A stretch of DNA of 64,000 bases from Scylla paramamosain (GCF_035594125.1 NC_087173.1:4547986-4611985); one strand, 5' to 3'. Shown: positions 26,700-40,000, counted from the stretch's first letter. Translations and numbers: made by a program. Notes: a model not told the origin generated them from the letters alone.

Positions 26700-27090
26700 A
26701 AGACTGCAGCCTAGAGAACGATTGACTTGTTTTGTATTCCTCGTCGCCCCGCTCTCTAATATCATTGCTTTCTCCCTTCAAAGACCATCGTTCGCCAGGT
26801 TCTTAGGGAAGACTGCAGCTAAAGGAGAACAACTGAAGGATTTGACATTTGGTGCTCTCGTCTCCTCGCTCTGGACTGTGTTACCACTGTCCTCGCATCT
26901 CTTTTTGCGAGAAACACAACATTCTTCTGCTCAAAAAGGCTGCCTTTGGTTTACTTCATGGCGAGGACTGCAACTAAAGAATGACTGAAGAAAAGACTTG
27001 CTTTGTTTTCTTGCCTTTCTCGACTGTCATCGTTGTCTTTTCATCTTTTTACTAGAAATGTGGCATTCCTCAGCTCAAATTATTTTCGTG
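26700..27090. repeat. Degenerate tandem repeat, about three units of 110-155 bp
   Basis: GACTGCARCYWARAG words recur at about 26701, 26812 and 26966. In the last two units they are followed by matching AGAAAYRYRRCATTCYTC and GCTCAAA words. Confidence 0.55.
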
Positions 27091-27716
27091 TATACTGTAT
27101 CCAAGTGTATGGTGATATCATTGTACTCTTTATCCTCCATGAGTACTGTTATAATATAAAGCCAAGCTGTATGTTTTGTCCCAAACACACGAGGATGAAA
27201 GCTTATTCCCCTTGATAAGAAAACAAAGAATGCACTGCACTCTTCAATTTGTTTGCGAGAAAATACTATGATGTGAATTCTGGAAGTCCTTCACAGGGAA
27301 GAGAAATGTTATGAAAGAAGTATTATCATTGACTTACAAGCGTACGAAACTGTGACATTGTTCTATCTTTGTCATGTCATTTGAGAAACTGCAAGACCAA
27401 AACTATAAAGAGACACTCATACTAAACTTATATGTAAAGGTTAGAGATTGCCAGGAGAAAAGAGTTTATTTACTCTTCATTATCAACCTCATCACAGCAT
27501 CCGCGGGATTACACAGTGACGAATAGACGGTGTTGACTGTTCCTAACTTTACTTCTGGCCGTCCATGCAATGTTCCTTCAGTTCGGGAATCATCCTCTTC
27601 TGTCTTCGTTTGTCATGGCGCCATATGATCTTGTTGCGGCGGGAAGGCATCAGTTAGTCACATACCCTTCTTCATCCTTGACTATGATGCTACGGAGCCA
27701 TCTTTCAGTTAATTAG

Positions 27717-27768
27717 TCCTCCTCCTCCTCCTCCTCCTCCTCCTCCTCCTCCTCCTCCTCCTCCTCCA
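27717..27768. repeat. (TCC)n microsatellite
   Basis: About 17 units. Confidence 0.97.
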
Positions 27769-28805
27769 CTAACACCACAACCTCGCAAGAACCATAAAGC
27801 TGAAGACACTTTTTTTTTAGTGACCGGTGCGCGCGTGGAGCAGGGCGGAGAGCTTCCAGCACAAATGACACCATGCACGCTAAAGTAATAAATGCCTGAA
27901 TACTGGAAGGTCGATCGGTCCCCGTGTCGACCTTTGCGTTGCTGATACATAACAAAGGTCAGGCATGTGAACACCGACGATTCGCAGTGGGAAAATGAGC
28001 CAATGTTATTATGCAAGAAAATTGAATTCCAAATGCCTCGACTTGTGATAAAAGCATGAATATTCTCTATTGCGTTTGCATGACGAAGGTAAAAATTTAG
28101 AATAAGAGAAGGAATCTTTTATGTATCCGTTTCCAGTGAAGTCTTGTGAAGGTTTTGGCCTTGTCGCTTCCTCCTGTAGATGGCGCTGACTGTCTGACGC
28201 AAGGGATGAGAAAGGTAAAGAAAATAGTATGATAAAGTAAGGAAAATGTAAATAGAGTAAAAAAAAAAAGATAAAATAACAATATAATATGAAAATTCAC
28301 AGTCTCGTAGTTAGTAGTATATGAACATCAGTAGACAAAAGTAAAAAAAAAAAAATGTAGAATCAAATTAAAGAAAATTAATTAAGTAGGAAATAGATAG
28401 AATAAAGTGAGATGACCCAAAGATTCACGCGATACTGTGAAATACTGTGTTGATTTTATATAATTCCTTTATCCTTGTGTAACGAGAGTGGTGCTGTAGG
28501 GTTCATGAATCAACCCCAAAACATCACTCGTATTATACAACGATAAAGAAAAAAGAATGAAGGTCAGTACATATTACAACCTTACATACCTGGCCGGCGT
28601 GCGTCAGTCCAGCTCGAATCAGTGCAGCACAGAATCCATCGTGTTACATTTTACTGAAGCTCGAGTATTAATAAAAATAATTTGAGAAGTGACGCACATG
28701 TTACATATTCATAAAGCCATCCTAATTCGGCAATTTCACTCTTTCAAAGCTGAGCATAATGTTACTCGATGCGTGTCATTATAAAGATTTATTTATCCAT
28801 CCATC

Positions 28806-28965
28806 TATCTGTCTACATACCAGGCTGGCAATCCCAAACGGGGCGGCGCAGACAAGGCATTGCACATTCACACACACACGTCATTCACATTCTTTGTTCA
28901 GTCTACCGCCGATGGAAAAGGAAAGTCTCTTGGCCCATTGTACGATACCCCAGGATCCAAGAACA
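28806..28965. repeat. Dispersed repeat family C, copy 1
   Basis: After a CTAT-type run, the block CAGGCTGGCAATCCCAAACG, GGGCGGCGCAGACAA and a CA-rich part match 33849-33960 in order and spacing. Confidence 0.55.
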
Positions 28966-30418
28966 TGCAAGGAAGAATTCTACGTTATAAAAATAACTAA
29001 ATATAAAACTATCCCTGGGTTCATTTTGTTGAAAAGCTCACTATCTATTGTGTTCACGATTTTTTTGCCGTCATTCATGGTGACCTCGGATAGATGAGCA
29101 ATTGTATACACATTGCTAACATTTTTCAATCATACCCTAGCTAGACCATTAAAAGATCCAGTCCCTGATAAGAAGAATAAAAAGGCAAAGAAAGAAAAAG
29201 ATTACCTACATTTGTTCTAATGTAACTTTTTTTAGGTAATAAATATTTTATGATCCTAATGAGAACTTCGGGTGAGCTGAAGCAAGACGAGTAAGCAGTC
29301 ACTTTTACCTGTCTTGTGCGCGTTTTCCATTACCTGGCCGAGGCTCTCCTGCCAGCGCGAGGCCCAAGAAAAAGGTGGATGCATGCAGCCACCTCGCAAC
29401 TCACACCTCACTCAGAAGACACGGGCGAAAGATAATATTGGAACTCATGTGGCACGCTGGTTTATGTCCTTTATAATTCTGTATTTGAACAAAATATATA
29501 AAAATCAGCAATATTTAAAGTATACAAAAAAAGTAGATCCGAAACTAAATTAGTAAATTTTTTTTTTTATCTCCGCCAGTCTTCTGAAAGCAGCAAATTG
29601 AGCTTTTTTTTTTTTTTTTTCATTGTGACCTTAGCCAAATTCCTTATTAACACGTGGAAATGGAAACTAGGTAAATGGATAAAATAGCTTATTTATTATG
29701 TGACTACGTATGAAGTACAAGTACATGTATTTAAAGGCATCTTCAACATGCTTTCTTTTCCCAGCGTGTAAATAACTATTAAAAAAATTATGCACTTGCT
29801 TCCCAAATGTGAATACAAAATGATTCTAATCAACTCTACCAATTTTCTTCTGGAGGTGTCTTGATACTCCTCTCTTTAAATAGTTTGTCTCATTCGGTGT
29901 CAGAGGAAAAGAAGACTTGGAAAGAAAGCAATGTGTAACTCGTGTAGCTAAGTAATTCTCTTACTGCTTAACAGGTTTCTCCAACACCTATAACAATTAA
30001 GCCACATATCTTTGCATTATTCCCTTAGACAGTCTTGAAACTCAGAAAAAGACACAGGTAACTTCCAATTTCGCCCATCTTTATCTGTGTACGTACGCGA
30101 AACACTTTTTTTTTACTGTGCTATGTGTCCTAACAAATAACAACAGTGCAGCTAATGTAAAGAGAACTGGCGTTGCTACACATAACAGGAGGTACCTCGA
30201 GATTCCACTGCTCCTCATGAAAACTTACAAAAGGAGCTTATCTCAGCCATTTCCGGTTACTCCGTCCTCCCTGTATTGTGGCATTCGTCTTGTGTCTATT
30301 CTCCAGATCTTAGGCCAGTATTTTCAGAGATCTGTTGGTAGGAATGGAGTGTAGTGTCTTTTTGATGGAAAACTTTGTGGTGCTAAAAAGTTTTGAGTTA
30401 TCTTTGAACATTATCGGA

Positions 30419-30454
30419 TTTTTTTTTTTTTTTTTTTTTTAGGGGGGGGGGGGG
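30419..30454. repeat. T22-A-G13 homopolymer junction
   Basis: Twenty-two T, one A, thirteen G. A sharp T-run/G-run boundary. Confidence 0.95.
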
Positions 30455-32489
30455 CTGCTGTGCGTGATTCTTATGTTATTGTGGTTGTGCCGGCAGAGGT
30501 GCAGCAGTAGTAGGAGGAGGAACAGGACAAGGAGTGCTAGTATACTGATTGTCGTTCATCGAATAGTAGTCCCAGTAGTAATACCTGAAGATGGTGATGG
30601 AAACTCTAACGGTAATGGCTTAATGACAGTATAATAAGAGGAAGAGGATTAGTAAAAGTATGTTAATTGTTATCATAGGATAATAGTGGCAATAGTTAGT
30701 AGTAGTGATGGTTGGTGGTGACGATGGGATACGCACACCTCTTTACCGTGACAAGGGACAAGTAGTGTTGCTCTGAGGAACTGAATTACAGCAGCAGTTA
30801 GAAATGGTTAGCAGTAGTTATTTTTTTTTTCATCCCCTTTGGTTCCCTTGTGCAAGTTTAGGAGCTGTCTTGTGTTCGTTAACTGGGCTTATGCAGTCTC
30901 ATTCCCTGTATTCTTGCGTAACTAAATCAGCTGTTTACTCATCTTCCTCATACTGGATTAATCAAACCACTGTCCATTATCGTCTTGGTGCTGGGAGGAT
31001 TCAAAATATCTTACCAAGTCAACGCTTAGGTGAAAATCAGAGGAGGTGGTTACTGCTTAGCGGCGCAAGTTATGGATCCGCATGCTGAGGTTGGGGACTG
31101 CTGAGATGGACGATGTATACACGACCTGCCTCGCTTTTCATCATGTACGGGGGGTGGTCGATACGTGAGTATACCTGGGGAGGATAAACTACATAAAGAG
31201 GAGTATGGTAGCAGAGCTGTCATCCCTCGCCACGGCTTTGAAAATTTGGTGGGCAAGGACGAGTGCTGCAGGAAGAACAGGAATGTGTGTGGGTCGCTTC
31301 TCCTTGGTCGTCTTTCCACCTGTCCCCGCCTCGCAACCTTCGACTGTTGCCTTGGCACATAAAAGTCTTATTTTACTAATGTGTACTTCTTCCATCCAAG
31401 ATAACACTATCGGTCCGTAGATAAGAATAATTTCACCTCCACAACCTTTGAAATGTTTACTGCAGCGAATATATTATCAGCACGTCTACTCTGAGAATCC
31501 GTAATGAAATGTACGTCCCCGCACAAGGTAATATACTAATGTACTGAGATAATGTTACTACAGTTAGTATGATATTACTCGCACTCAGAATTCCGAAATA
31601 CACACATGAAATCTAGAGATGTATGTATATTATTTTTTTCCTGCATGCATTGTAATCTTGCACCACCTTTAATTAAAAAAAAAATGCATATGCTGTGTAA
31701 TTAACTTCGTGGAAAGTACGGAAAAAAGGACATAATGAAAATATAAAAGTGCTTGTGTAAAGTTGGTACGAATACAAGGAATATACGAAGAATACAAGAC
31801 AACAACAGCTGTCATTCCGTCATTCTCAGTACGTAATGACAGCCTGCCCCTTGATAACAGAGTAGCTAGATTAATTAGTAATGAGTAATAAAACTTTAAC
31901 TCCAGCACAGTGGCGGGTAGAGGCTCGAGCAGGAAATAATAATGATTTTAATATTTAACCAAGAAGGAGCGTCACAACCATGGCAGCGACTCACCCGGAA
32001 GTAGAAGGAGATTAGCACCACCAGAGAAAGTATTAAGAAACTGTCCTGTTCTTTGGTTTCTTCGTTCATCCACAAATACGGACAAGCTCACGATACAGCA
32101 GAGAGAAACAGAAACAAACATGACTTCCATCTCTCCTCAGACGAATACATCCTTTCATATTTCACATAAAACTCAAAACTTAGAGACGCAGACAAGAATT
32201 TTTAGCGTGGATTCTTGTCTCTCCCACAGGAAATGGTGCAGGTCGGGTTGGGCAGAGCTTAGGCTGCGTAGGTGTGAGCGTCGGCAACACTCAGCGCTGG
32301 GGTAAGGTAGAGACGTTCCCTGGGCAACCGGTAGTGAGGCAAGCCGCGAGTGTCACCGCCTCAGTCGCTGCTACAGTGAGCGACCTCCAACCGCGACCCG
32401 CTATACCTTTAAGGGTTTGCCTAACGGAGGCGATGGCTGGCAGCGGCATAACCGATCAGGACACCACTGCGTCAACCTATCGTGGTCCT

Positions 32490-32700
32490 CAGAATGTCTT
32501 AAGGAATTTTGTTGATGTAAATATAAGCTCTCATAATTATAGAAAGCTGAATGTATCTTTAAGGGTTCTTATAATTATCTTTAGAATACCTTCAGGAACT
32601 TTTATAGTGTAAATCTCTGATTTCAGATCTCTATAAAGGCTAGAAAATATCTTTGGGGACTTGCAGAACTTTGGAATACCTTATGGAACTATGTAAGGTG
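32490..32700. repeat. Degenerate short repeat region
   Basis: AGAATGTCTTAAGGAATTTT, AGAATACCTTCAGGAACTTT and GAATACCTTATGGAACTATG are similar words about 90 and 70 bp apart. Weakly periodic. Confidence 0.4.
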
Positions 32701-32984
32701 GAAATGCGATTGGATCATATCAGTAAAGGGGCTCAATGATGTGCTTGAGGGTGCATAGCATAGGAAATGTCTTGAGCCTGCAGAACTAACTTGAGTCTCT
32801 GGTATCCTTGGTCATTGCCTGTGTGCTAATGGATCTCATTTGTATTGACGTCCGTTGGTGCTGATGTTTCTGGACCCAAAATACTTCAAAAGGACTTGCT
32901 GATGCGATAGATTCCCGTTAGTGGTAAAAACATTAAACTCCGAGACTGTAAAAACTTTGCACCAGTCGATTGTAGTCTTCAGAG

Positions 32985-33360
32985 TAGGATTTTTAGCAGG
33001 ATAAGAATGACAGGAAATCGCTGTGGTAACCTTGACCTTGGTGTAAAAAGATCAATACTGTAGGATGAAAGAAACACCTTACATTATGAGGGAAAGATGT
33101 TGGCATAAATAGATTTTTGGCAGGCTAAAAATGGCACGAAGTCGTTATTGTGACTTAACACACGATGTGGAAAGATCAACACTACATGGCGAAGTAAACA
33201 CGTGCATATGCGAAGGTAAGAAGCTGAGGACAAAGTAGATTTTTTTTTCTTTTCTTGTAAGAACGACAAATTTACATCGGTGACTGCAACGACAAATGCA
33301 TAAAAAAAAAATTACTTTATCTTTGAGGTAGATCATTATTGTAAGGTGAAAGGAAAACCT
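32985..33360. repeat. Degenerate tandem repeat, three units of about 125 bp
   Basis: TAGRATTTTT recurs at 32985, 33110 and 33236. Each copy continues through a GCAGGMTAARAATG-like word, a TCG-TGTGAC-like block and GGAAAGATCAACACT-like words. Confidence 0.7.
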
Positions 33361-33640
33361 CCGGAATAGTTAAGTGGAGGGAAGAGGCCGCAGCAGTGAT
33401 GAGGAAGCCCGAAGGAACAAGTAGAAGCGGGAATACCAAAGGGATCTAGTTACCGGCGCCCGTAAGTAAGCCCCTCATTTCATGCTGTTACTCCTGCCTC
33501 TTCTCGTGTAATCTCAGTCATTTCTTGCTGTGTTCCTCGTAAGTTCATCTTCCTGAAATGAGATTAGCATTTCCATTATGGAGGAGGATCAAAAATGTAT
33601 AATATAATTTGTGAATAAACCTAAGTAAGTTTCAAATTAT

Positions 33641-33669
33641 GTGATGTGATGTGATGTGATGTGATGTGA
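33641..33669. repeat. (GTGAT)n pentanucleotide repeat
   Basis: Almost six units. Confidence 0.95.
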
Positions 33670-33848
33670 CTACACGACCTTGAACTAACGGCAGTAACAG
33701 GGAAAAACTGACTACAGAATAGAGGAAAGTTGTATATCGTGTGACTCTTGAAAGTTTGATTTTACCATTGCCAGAGATAAATTAAAAAAACTTAACAGTG
33801 TGCATACCTTCTCCCATGGCAGAACCTAACATTAACTCCCCACAGAAA

Positions 33849-33960
33849 ACTATCTATATACGAGACCGGCAATCCCACACGGGGTGGCCCAGACAAAACA
33901 CCACGCACTCATACACACATTATTTACTCTCTTAGCCCCGTTGATCCTTTACAAAACGGA
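33849..33960. repeat. Dispersed repeat family C, copy 2
   Basis: GAGACCGGCAATCCCACACG, GGGTGGCCCAGACAA and CGCACTCATACACACATTAT align with 28806-28965. Like copy 1 it follows a short CTAT-type stretch. Confidence 0.55.
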
Positions 33961-33962
33961 AG

Positions 33963-33997
33963 TAATAATGATAATAATAATAATAATGATAATGATG

Positions 33998-34028
<31 letters not shown>
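33963..34028. repeat. (AAT)n microsatellite
   Basis: About 22 units with ATG interruptions. Confidence 0.95.
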
Positions 34029-34350
34029 GTAAATAGAATACTAACGCTTATTAAGAGTGAGGATACACACAAAGGAAAGAAGTATGAGCATCTAAGCTAG
34101 CTCCAAGTCCTTATAATTCTAGTCAGTAGGATCAGGCGTCGATCAGCACCCGGCAGCGATAGGAGGCGAGATTGATGGTGCCTGTGGTGCTGGCTGGCGT
34201 TTTGCTGTGGATTTTAACCTTGCTTGGGTAGGGAGCAGCTTCCGGTCGCCCCTCCCCGCCACGCCAGGCCACTTCCGCTGCCTCGGGTGACCGTTGCCAA
34301 CCTTCATTTCATCTCACCAGTGAAAGGACGCCAGTGTGTGAGAGGCGCTT

Positions 34351-34352
<2 letters not shown>

Positions 34353-34404
<52 letters not shown>
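34353..34404. repeat. (AG)n microsatellite
   Basis: About 26 units. Confidence 0.97.
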
Positions 34405-34406
<2 letters not shown>

Positions 34407-34513
34407 GTGTGGACAAGAGTAATTGTTTTGAAGTAGTTACACCACGGAACGAAATGGGTTACTTTAAACAAAATAAGAACTCATATTTCCGTCAAAATAC
34501 ACCACACATGCTT

Positions 34514-34518
<5 letters not shown>

Positions 34519-34579
<61 letters not shown>
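34519..34579. repeat. (AG)n microsatellite
   Basis: About 30 units, 114 bp from the previous (AG)n in the same orientation. Confidence 0.97.
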
Positions 34580-34582
<3 letters not shown>

Positions 34583-34701
34583 TGTGTCTGTGTGTGCGTG
34601 TGTGTGTTTGATAACCATTGAGCGAGGGAGTAAAAGCAAGTTGGCACAAGAAGAAACACCACAGTGCATGCAAAGCTCCCCTCCATCAAACCCCCCCACA
34701 C

Positions 34702-34732
<31 letters not shown>

Positions 34733-34871
34733 AACACAAAGTCCATGATAGCAGAAAGAACGAACACCGATACAGCACATGCAAGACTTGAAAATCAGAC
34801 AAATGTGAGGGAAGAATGATAGGGGAACTGAGGCTGAAGCAGGACCTGTATTAAAAAATTATTAGTTTTCT

Positions 34872-34935
34872 CGTAGGGACAGTTTTCAAAGCCTACAGAA
34901 ATAAATTAGTCGGATTCTCATGAGTGTTTTTTTTT
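34872..34935. mobile_element. Diverged fragment of the MITE-like family
   Basis: GGACAGTTTTCAAAGCCTAC followed by GTCGGATTCTCATGAGTG and a poly-T run matches the reverse complement of the 3' half of the 16144-16353 element. Confidence 0.4.
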
Positions 34936-34940
34936 TTTTT

Positions 34941-35040
34941 CTTTATGTAGGAGGGACACTGGCCAAGGGCAACAAAAATCCAATAAAAAAAAAAAGCCCA
35001 CTGAGATGCCAGTCCCAGAACAGGGTCCAAAGCGGTAGTC
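34941..35040. repeat. Dispersed repeat family B, copy 2
   Basis: Contains ACTGGCCAAGGGCAACAAAA, an A-run, then GCCCACTGAGATGCCAGTCC. Matches 25616-25675 over about 60 bp. Confidence 0.55.
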
Positions 35041-35276
35041 TCCATAACCCCAATAGGTCTGGATAGAGCTTGTTAAACGCAGTTGAGATGAGACGCTAAG
35101 TGTCTAAGTGACTGTTTGTTATTGTCAATTAGTGGAAGGTAATTGACTTGGAATTAAATGTAAGGAAGTATGTGGCACACCTTCAGCTCGAGTTTCCCTC
35201 CCACACTTACATTAGTTGAAAGAAAGCACATCGACCTTCGTCTTATCCAAGGCTTCCTCATTACTTAAATAGGAAC

Positions 35277-35489
35277 ATTTTCTGAAGCACTTCTGTTCCC
35301 CAACTCCACTACATTCAAAAGGCTCTAGTTGAAGTGACACGGGTTTTGATGTTTTTTTTTTTTTAGTTCTAGTGATAGAATAACAAGATTTCTACATTAT
35401 TATCCGGATAAACACTCGTGAGAACCCGTTTAATCATCTCTATAGCCTTTGAAAATAGTCGTGGCGAGGGAGCAAAGCGTTTCAGAATA
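35277..35489. mobile_element. MITE-like element, copy 2
   Basis: Aligns along its length with 16144-16353, sharing blocks such as ACATTCAAAAGGCTCTAGTT, GCCTTTGAAAATA and AAGCGTTTCAGAATA, with a diverged poly-T centre. The left end is degraded (TTTTCTGAAGCAC) compared with copy 1. Confidence 0.62.
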
Positions 35490-35832
35490 CAAACCATTAT
35501 CCTTACGATCGCCCATTAAACAAAAGACAAACGATCGTTACTTGTACCACAAATAACATCACGAGCCTTTGTAATCACACACACATTGATAATTTCACCT
35601 TTAACTCCTTACCAGTCTGTCATTTAGCTTCAACAGACTAATGGTGAAGAGTAACAGGTGATAAAAACCTGTAATAGAAGACTAAGTATGCCCATCTTAG
35701 TCATTGTTTCCTAGTGTCTCTTTGTGTTTCTTGTGTTCTTTCTACTGCTTCTGTTATTGGTGGTATTTGCATCTTGCTTTTGCCGTAGATCTTCTGAGGC
35801 AAGCTGTGATATGGATGCGGAGCTATTGCCTC

Positions 35833-35912
35833 ATCCTCCTCCTCCTCCTCCTCCTCCTCCTCCTCCTCCTCCTCCTCCTCCTCCTCCTCCTCCCCCTCCT
35901 CCTCCTCCTCTA
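35833..35912. repeat. (CCT)n microsatellite
   Basis: About 26 units with one interruption. Frames through it read poly-Pro or poly-Leu and are not genes. Confidence 0.97.
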
Positions 35913-36257
35913 AAATCTCCTCCTCCTCCTCTAAAATGTGTCTTCTCTCTAACTTCTTGTGACCTTTTCACCTCTTCATCCTACACAACGCCCTGCAAGA
36001 GAGAGAGAGAGAGAGAGATTTTATCGTTAACCATCAAAACCACCCAATCGAAAAGTCATGCTTAATGTAGTTCCTCCTCCTGCAAAACAATGAAGAAAAA
36101 GGTATGGGTGTGTTAATTAAACCTGTCCATCTACGGACCTCCACAGCCTTGTCCAGCAGCTAAGGTTTCTTCAGCAAATATTGACTGTAGGACGCCAACT
36201 CTGTATTATACTTAAGCATTGCGTATTCAAAATAGAGAGAAGCAAGGCAATTTCTTT

Positions 36258-36378
<121 letters not shown>

Positions 36379-36648
36379 TTATACGCGTCTTCTTACCTTT
36401 ATTTACAGACTTATCTTTCCCAGCATTGCGAATATAGCTAATAAGGGCGATGCGAGTTGAGATACTGAGTAGATACATGATCAATTAGACAAGCAACAGA
36501 AGGGCGGAAATGTTGCGTCTTTCTCCACTCTGCTCTATTCCATTAAACTTTTTTTTTTTTTTTAATTCATCCTCCCCTTGCATCTTCAGCTGTCGCTCAT
36601 TGACCTTGCATTTGTGTTGATATGTTTGAGTGTTGAAGTGAATTGGCG

Positions 36649-36649
<1 letters not shown>

Positions 36650-36690
<41 letters not shown>
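36650..36690. repeat. (AGT)n microsatellite
   Basis: About 13 units. Confidence 0.95.
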
Positions 36691-37059
36691 AAAACTATGC
36701 CTGCGTTTCCTCCTCCTTTTCCGCGCCCATCTCCTGCACTTACCCTTTACATTACAGGTGTTTCCTCTCTTCAGTCTCGACGCGACCTGCTCCTCCTGCC
36801 TTAGGTAATGTCACCCCCACTAATCCCTCACTGATAACGAGTTCGTGATGCACTTTCCCGGACACACACACACACACACACACATATACGGTTTGTTTCC
36901 CCTAAGTTGTGTATACTCATCCCTATTTGTGTTTTTTTTTTGTTTAGTTCGAGTGTTTGCTGATATTTCCTTTTCAGTCTATCACTTCAGGCACCTCACC
37001 ATTTCACTATCTCGAACCCTCATGTTCTTTTTTTTTTCTTCCTATCCACCGTTCCCACA

Positions 37060-40000
37060 TTAATCTACACACTTCTGGCACTACAGTGTGTGATATTAAT
37101 GTGAAAATATTTGACGCGTTTAATTTTGATGCGATATTGCAAGGCTATTCATGCTTGTTACCGTCTTGTTACTATAGTCTGGTTATAAGATTGGCATTGT
37201 GAAATTTGGGCAGCTGTCAGGGATGGGGAATTTTGGGTATTTAGGGTGTCAAGGTACCTGTTTGATTTGAGGCATTCCTTGGTTCGACGTGGATGTACAG
37301 ATGTGTTTATTATGCTACATACTATCTTGCCTGTATTGTAGATATGGACTACTTTAATGGAAAATGTACACGTGGATGAATGCATGTGTGAATGGAGCTG
37401 GTGTATGGAACCTGCTTGTAACACGGAAAAGATGATGGGTGTGGTGTGGATGATGCTGCATCGGCGTGGATGGTGAGTCTTGGAAGACGTCATAAAAGGA
37501 GATGGGGACATGGCCCGGGGCGCCTTTCCTTGGCGGGACGTGGCTGTGGCGGTGATGTCGTCCAAGCAGTGAGTGGCTCTGCCTGGAGTGGAGACAAGTT
37601 TCTACCTTGATGAGTGTTTGCGTTGATGAGTGGAGTGAGCAAGGTGTGTGGAGGATGGATTTGAGTTCCTGAGTGAAGCTTTGAGTTGTGTACGTATGCG
37701 TAGCTTTGTAGTGCACGAACCACCTCGTTAGCAACATGTTACAACAACCGAGTACCAGTAATTTGTGGTGCATGCCTTGGTTTATGTTGACTGTAATAAA
37801 GATAGGTTGGATTGTCGCGTATTGCTTGATCCAAACTATACCCCTAGACCTTGATAATTACCATAATCCGCCACAAGTGTCACGTTAAAGGTGATACTGT
37901 TCTTGTGGTATCCTCGTCTCTTTTCTTACTTGGTACGTGAATTCACACCTCGTGCAAGTGTCGCACCGGAACTCTAAACTCGAGGTTATTTCCTGTAGCG
38001 TGAGTCACCGCGAAGCAGCATGGTTGTGGGCGCCACCTGGCAGGGTGGTGGGCATCTTCAGGGCCGCCTGGCATGCTATGATCTCAAACATACCTGACGT
38101 AGCTGCGAACTAATGTACCACAGTGAGCTCACAGAAGAGGTTTTGCATCGCCCTCTTTGCTCACCGGGTGAGATAGCGTAATGCAAAAGAGATCTTGCAT
38201 CATCCTCTTCGTTTCTTGGTTGAAATAAGGTGATGCAAGGCGCTTTCCGCTTGTTGTCGTTTCACATCCTCATCTCACTCGATGAATGAAGGAGTTTCCA
38301 TTAGTTTTCAAGGTTCCTTTCGATCTGCCCTCACGTTCCAGTCAGGCGGGACAATGATTAGTGGTCATAGAAGTAAAAGATTCTTTCTCCTAATGGACTG
38401 GTAACTTCGTTTGACGTTGAGTGACTTCTGGAGCCCTTTATGAACCTTCTGATAGCTGATGGTAGTGTGGCACTTCATGTGAGTAACCCAATACAATTTT
38501 ATATGTTACTAAACGAGAGATGCACTAAAAAATTTCACCCGAGTACTTCGCCTCTCATTTTTCTCTCAGTGGTGCCTCTCGAATTTGTAATCAAGATTTG
38601 TATCAGATTACCTTATTGAATCTTAGGAGTGGTCATAGCGGTCAAACTGTTTAATGGCCGAAAGTGAGTCACGTGTCACGCAACAATGGCGTCACTTTAA
38701 TGATACATGGAAGTACACTTGTGGTAGGTTGTGCTTTGTGCAGTGTGTGGTGAAGTATATCCTCTATTTTCCAGTATTTATCCTTATTAGAAAGGTTTAT
38801 TAAGTTCCAGTTACTTTTCCATTTCTTCCCCTTATACACTATAGTTTACTACATATTACTTACATAAATATTCGTAACTTTTCAATCCAGTATTAACAGT
38901 GATCGACATGATATCCCGGTCCCCGTAAGTCGAAGATCCAAGGATGATTTTATATTACATGATGTCTTCACTTAAAGGATTGTTAGCATTCCAATGACGA
39001 CTATAATAAGATAAAAATAAAAAAATAAAAATTAAAAAAAAAGCCTTTCACGCCACAAGTAGAAAGACGCACTACTCCGGCACTTCGGCAGTCAAAAGGT
39101 TCACGTCTTTTGTTCTTGTCTTCACAGTCACTTGGGGATTTCCGAAATGACGATGAAAACCATTGCTGTCAGGAGGGTGAGGCGAGGGAGGGAGTGGATG
39201 AGGGGCACGCGAAGCTCCCGAGCGAAGCCTTGCTTTGCTCCTTCCTGCTGCAGTGGGCGGCCCCTCCTCCACCCCTTACCCCTCCAGCTCGCCACTTTGC
39301 AGGTCTCCTTGTAGGTGTGGGATCATTGACCAAAGAAGATTCTAAACGTGTCGGAACAGATTGTAATAAGGGAAAGTCCGCAACAGAACGACATGGAAAC
39401 TGCCGTCATATCATTGTTATGTTCGTGTAATGATAATGAGGTATTGGGATGATGTGTTGCAGTACGAGCTTTTTCCAACTGTGAGACTCTGCACACTGTG
39501 CGTCTCAAACAAACATTGCTGTCGCCCAAACCACTGTGCCAGTTTTTCAAGCTTGATTATTTGTAGAAGATTTGAGACCATCAGTTGTTTATATGAAGTC
39601 GGACTCAAAATTATTTTGACTACGGAATCCGTTTTAATTTTTCTTCTTTCAGAATTATTTCAATTGCGTTTTAAAGGTCATTTAGTTAGATACTACAACT
39701 CTCACTTGGCCGAAAGATAACATAATCTGATTACTGTGCTCATAATCACTTCCAGAGGACACGCGTAGTGAAAATTATGAGCTTCGCTGATGAAAATAGC
39801 GTGACGACAAATAGGGAGCGAGAATGAAGCGGGTGGAGTCGAAGTAAAACTATAAATCCATTTACCATAGTTTATTTATTATGGGTGGAGCAACCTGTTG
39901 TCCACCTGTACCTGCTATGCCGTTGTTTTGCTGGTTGCTTAGTGGTGACGAGTGTTGCACTAAGGTGTTCCAGCTGGGGGTTGGGTAGGAAGAGTGAGAG

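Larger units (their letters stand above)
28020..32480. other. Gene-free stretch
   Basis: AT-rich, with homopolymer runs and repeat family C copy 1. No coding sequence recognised on either strand. Confidence 0.45.
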
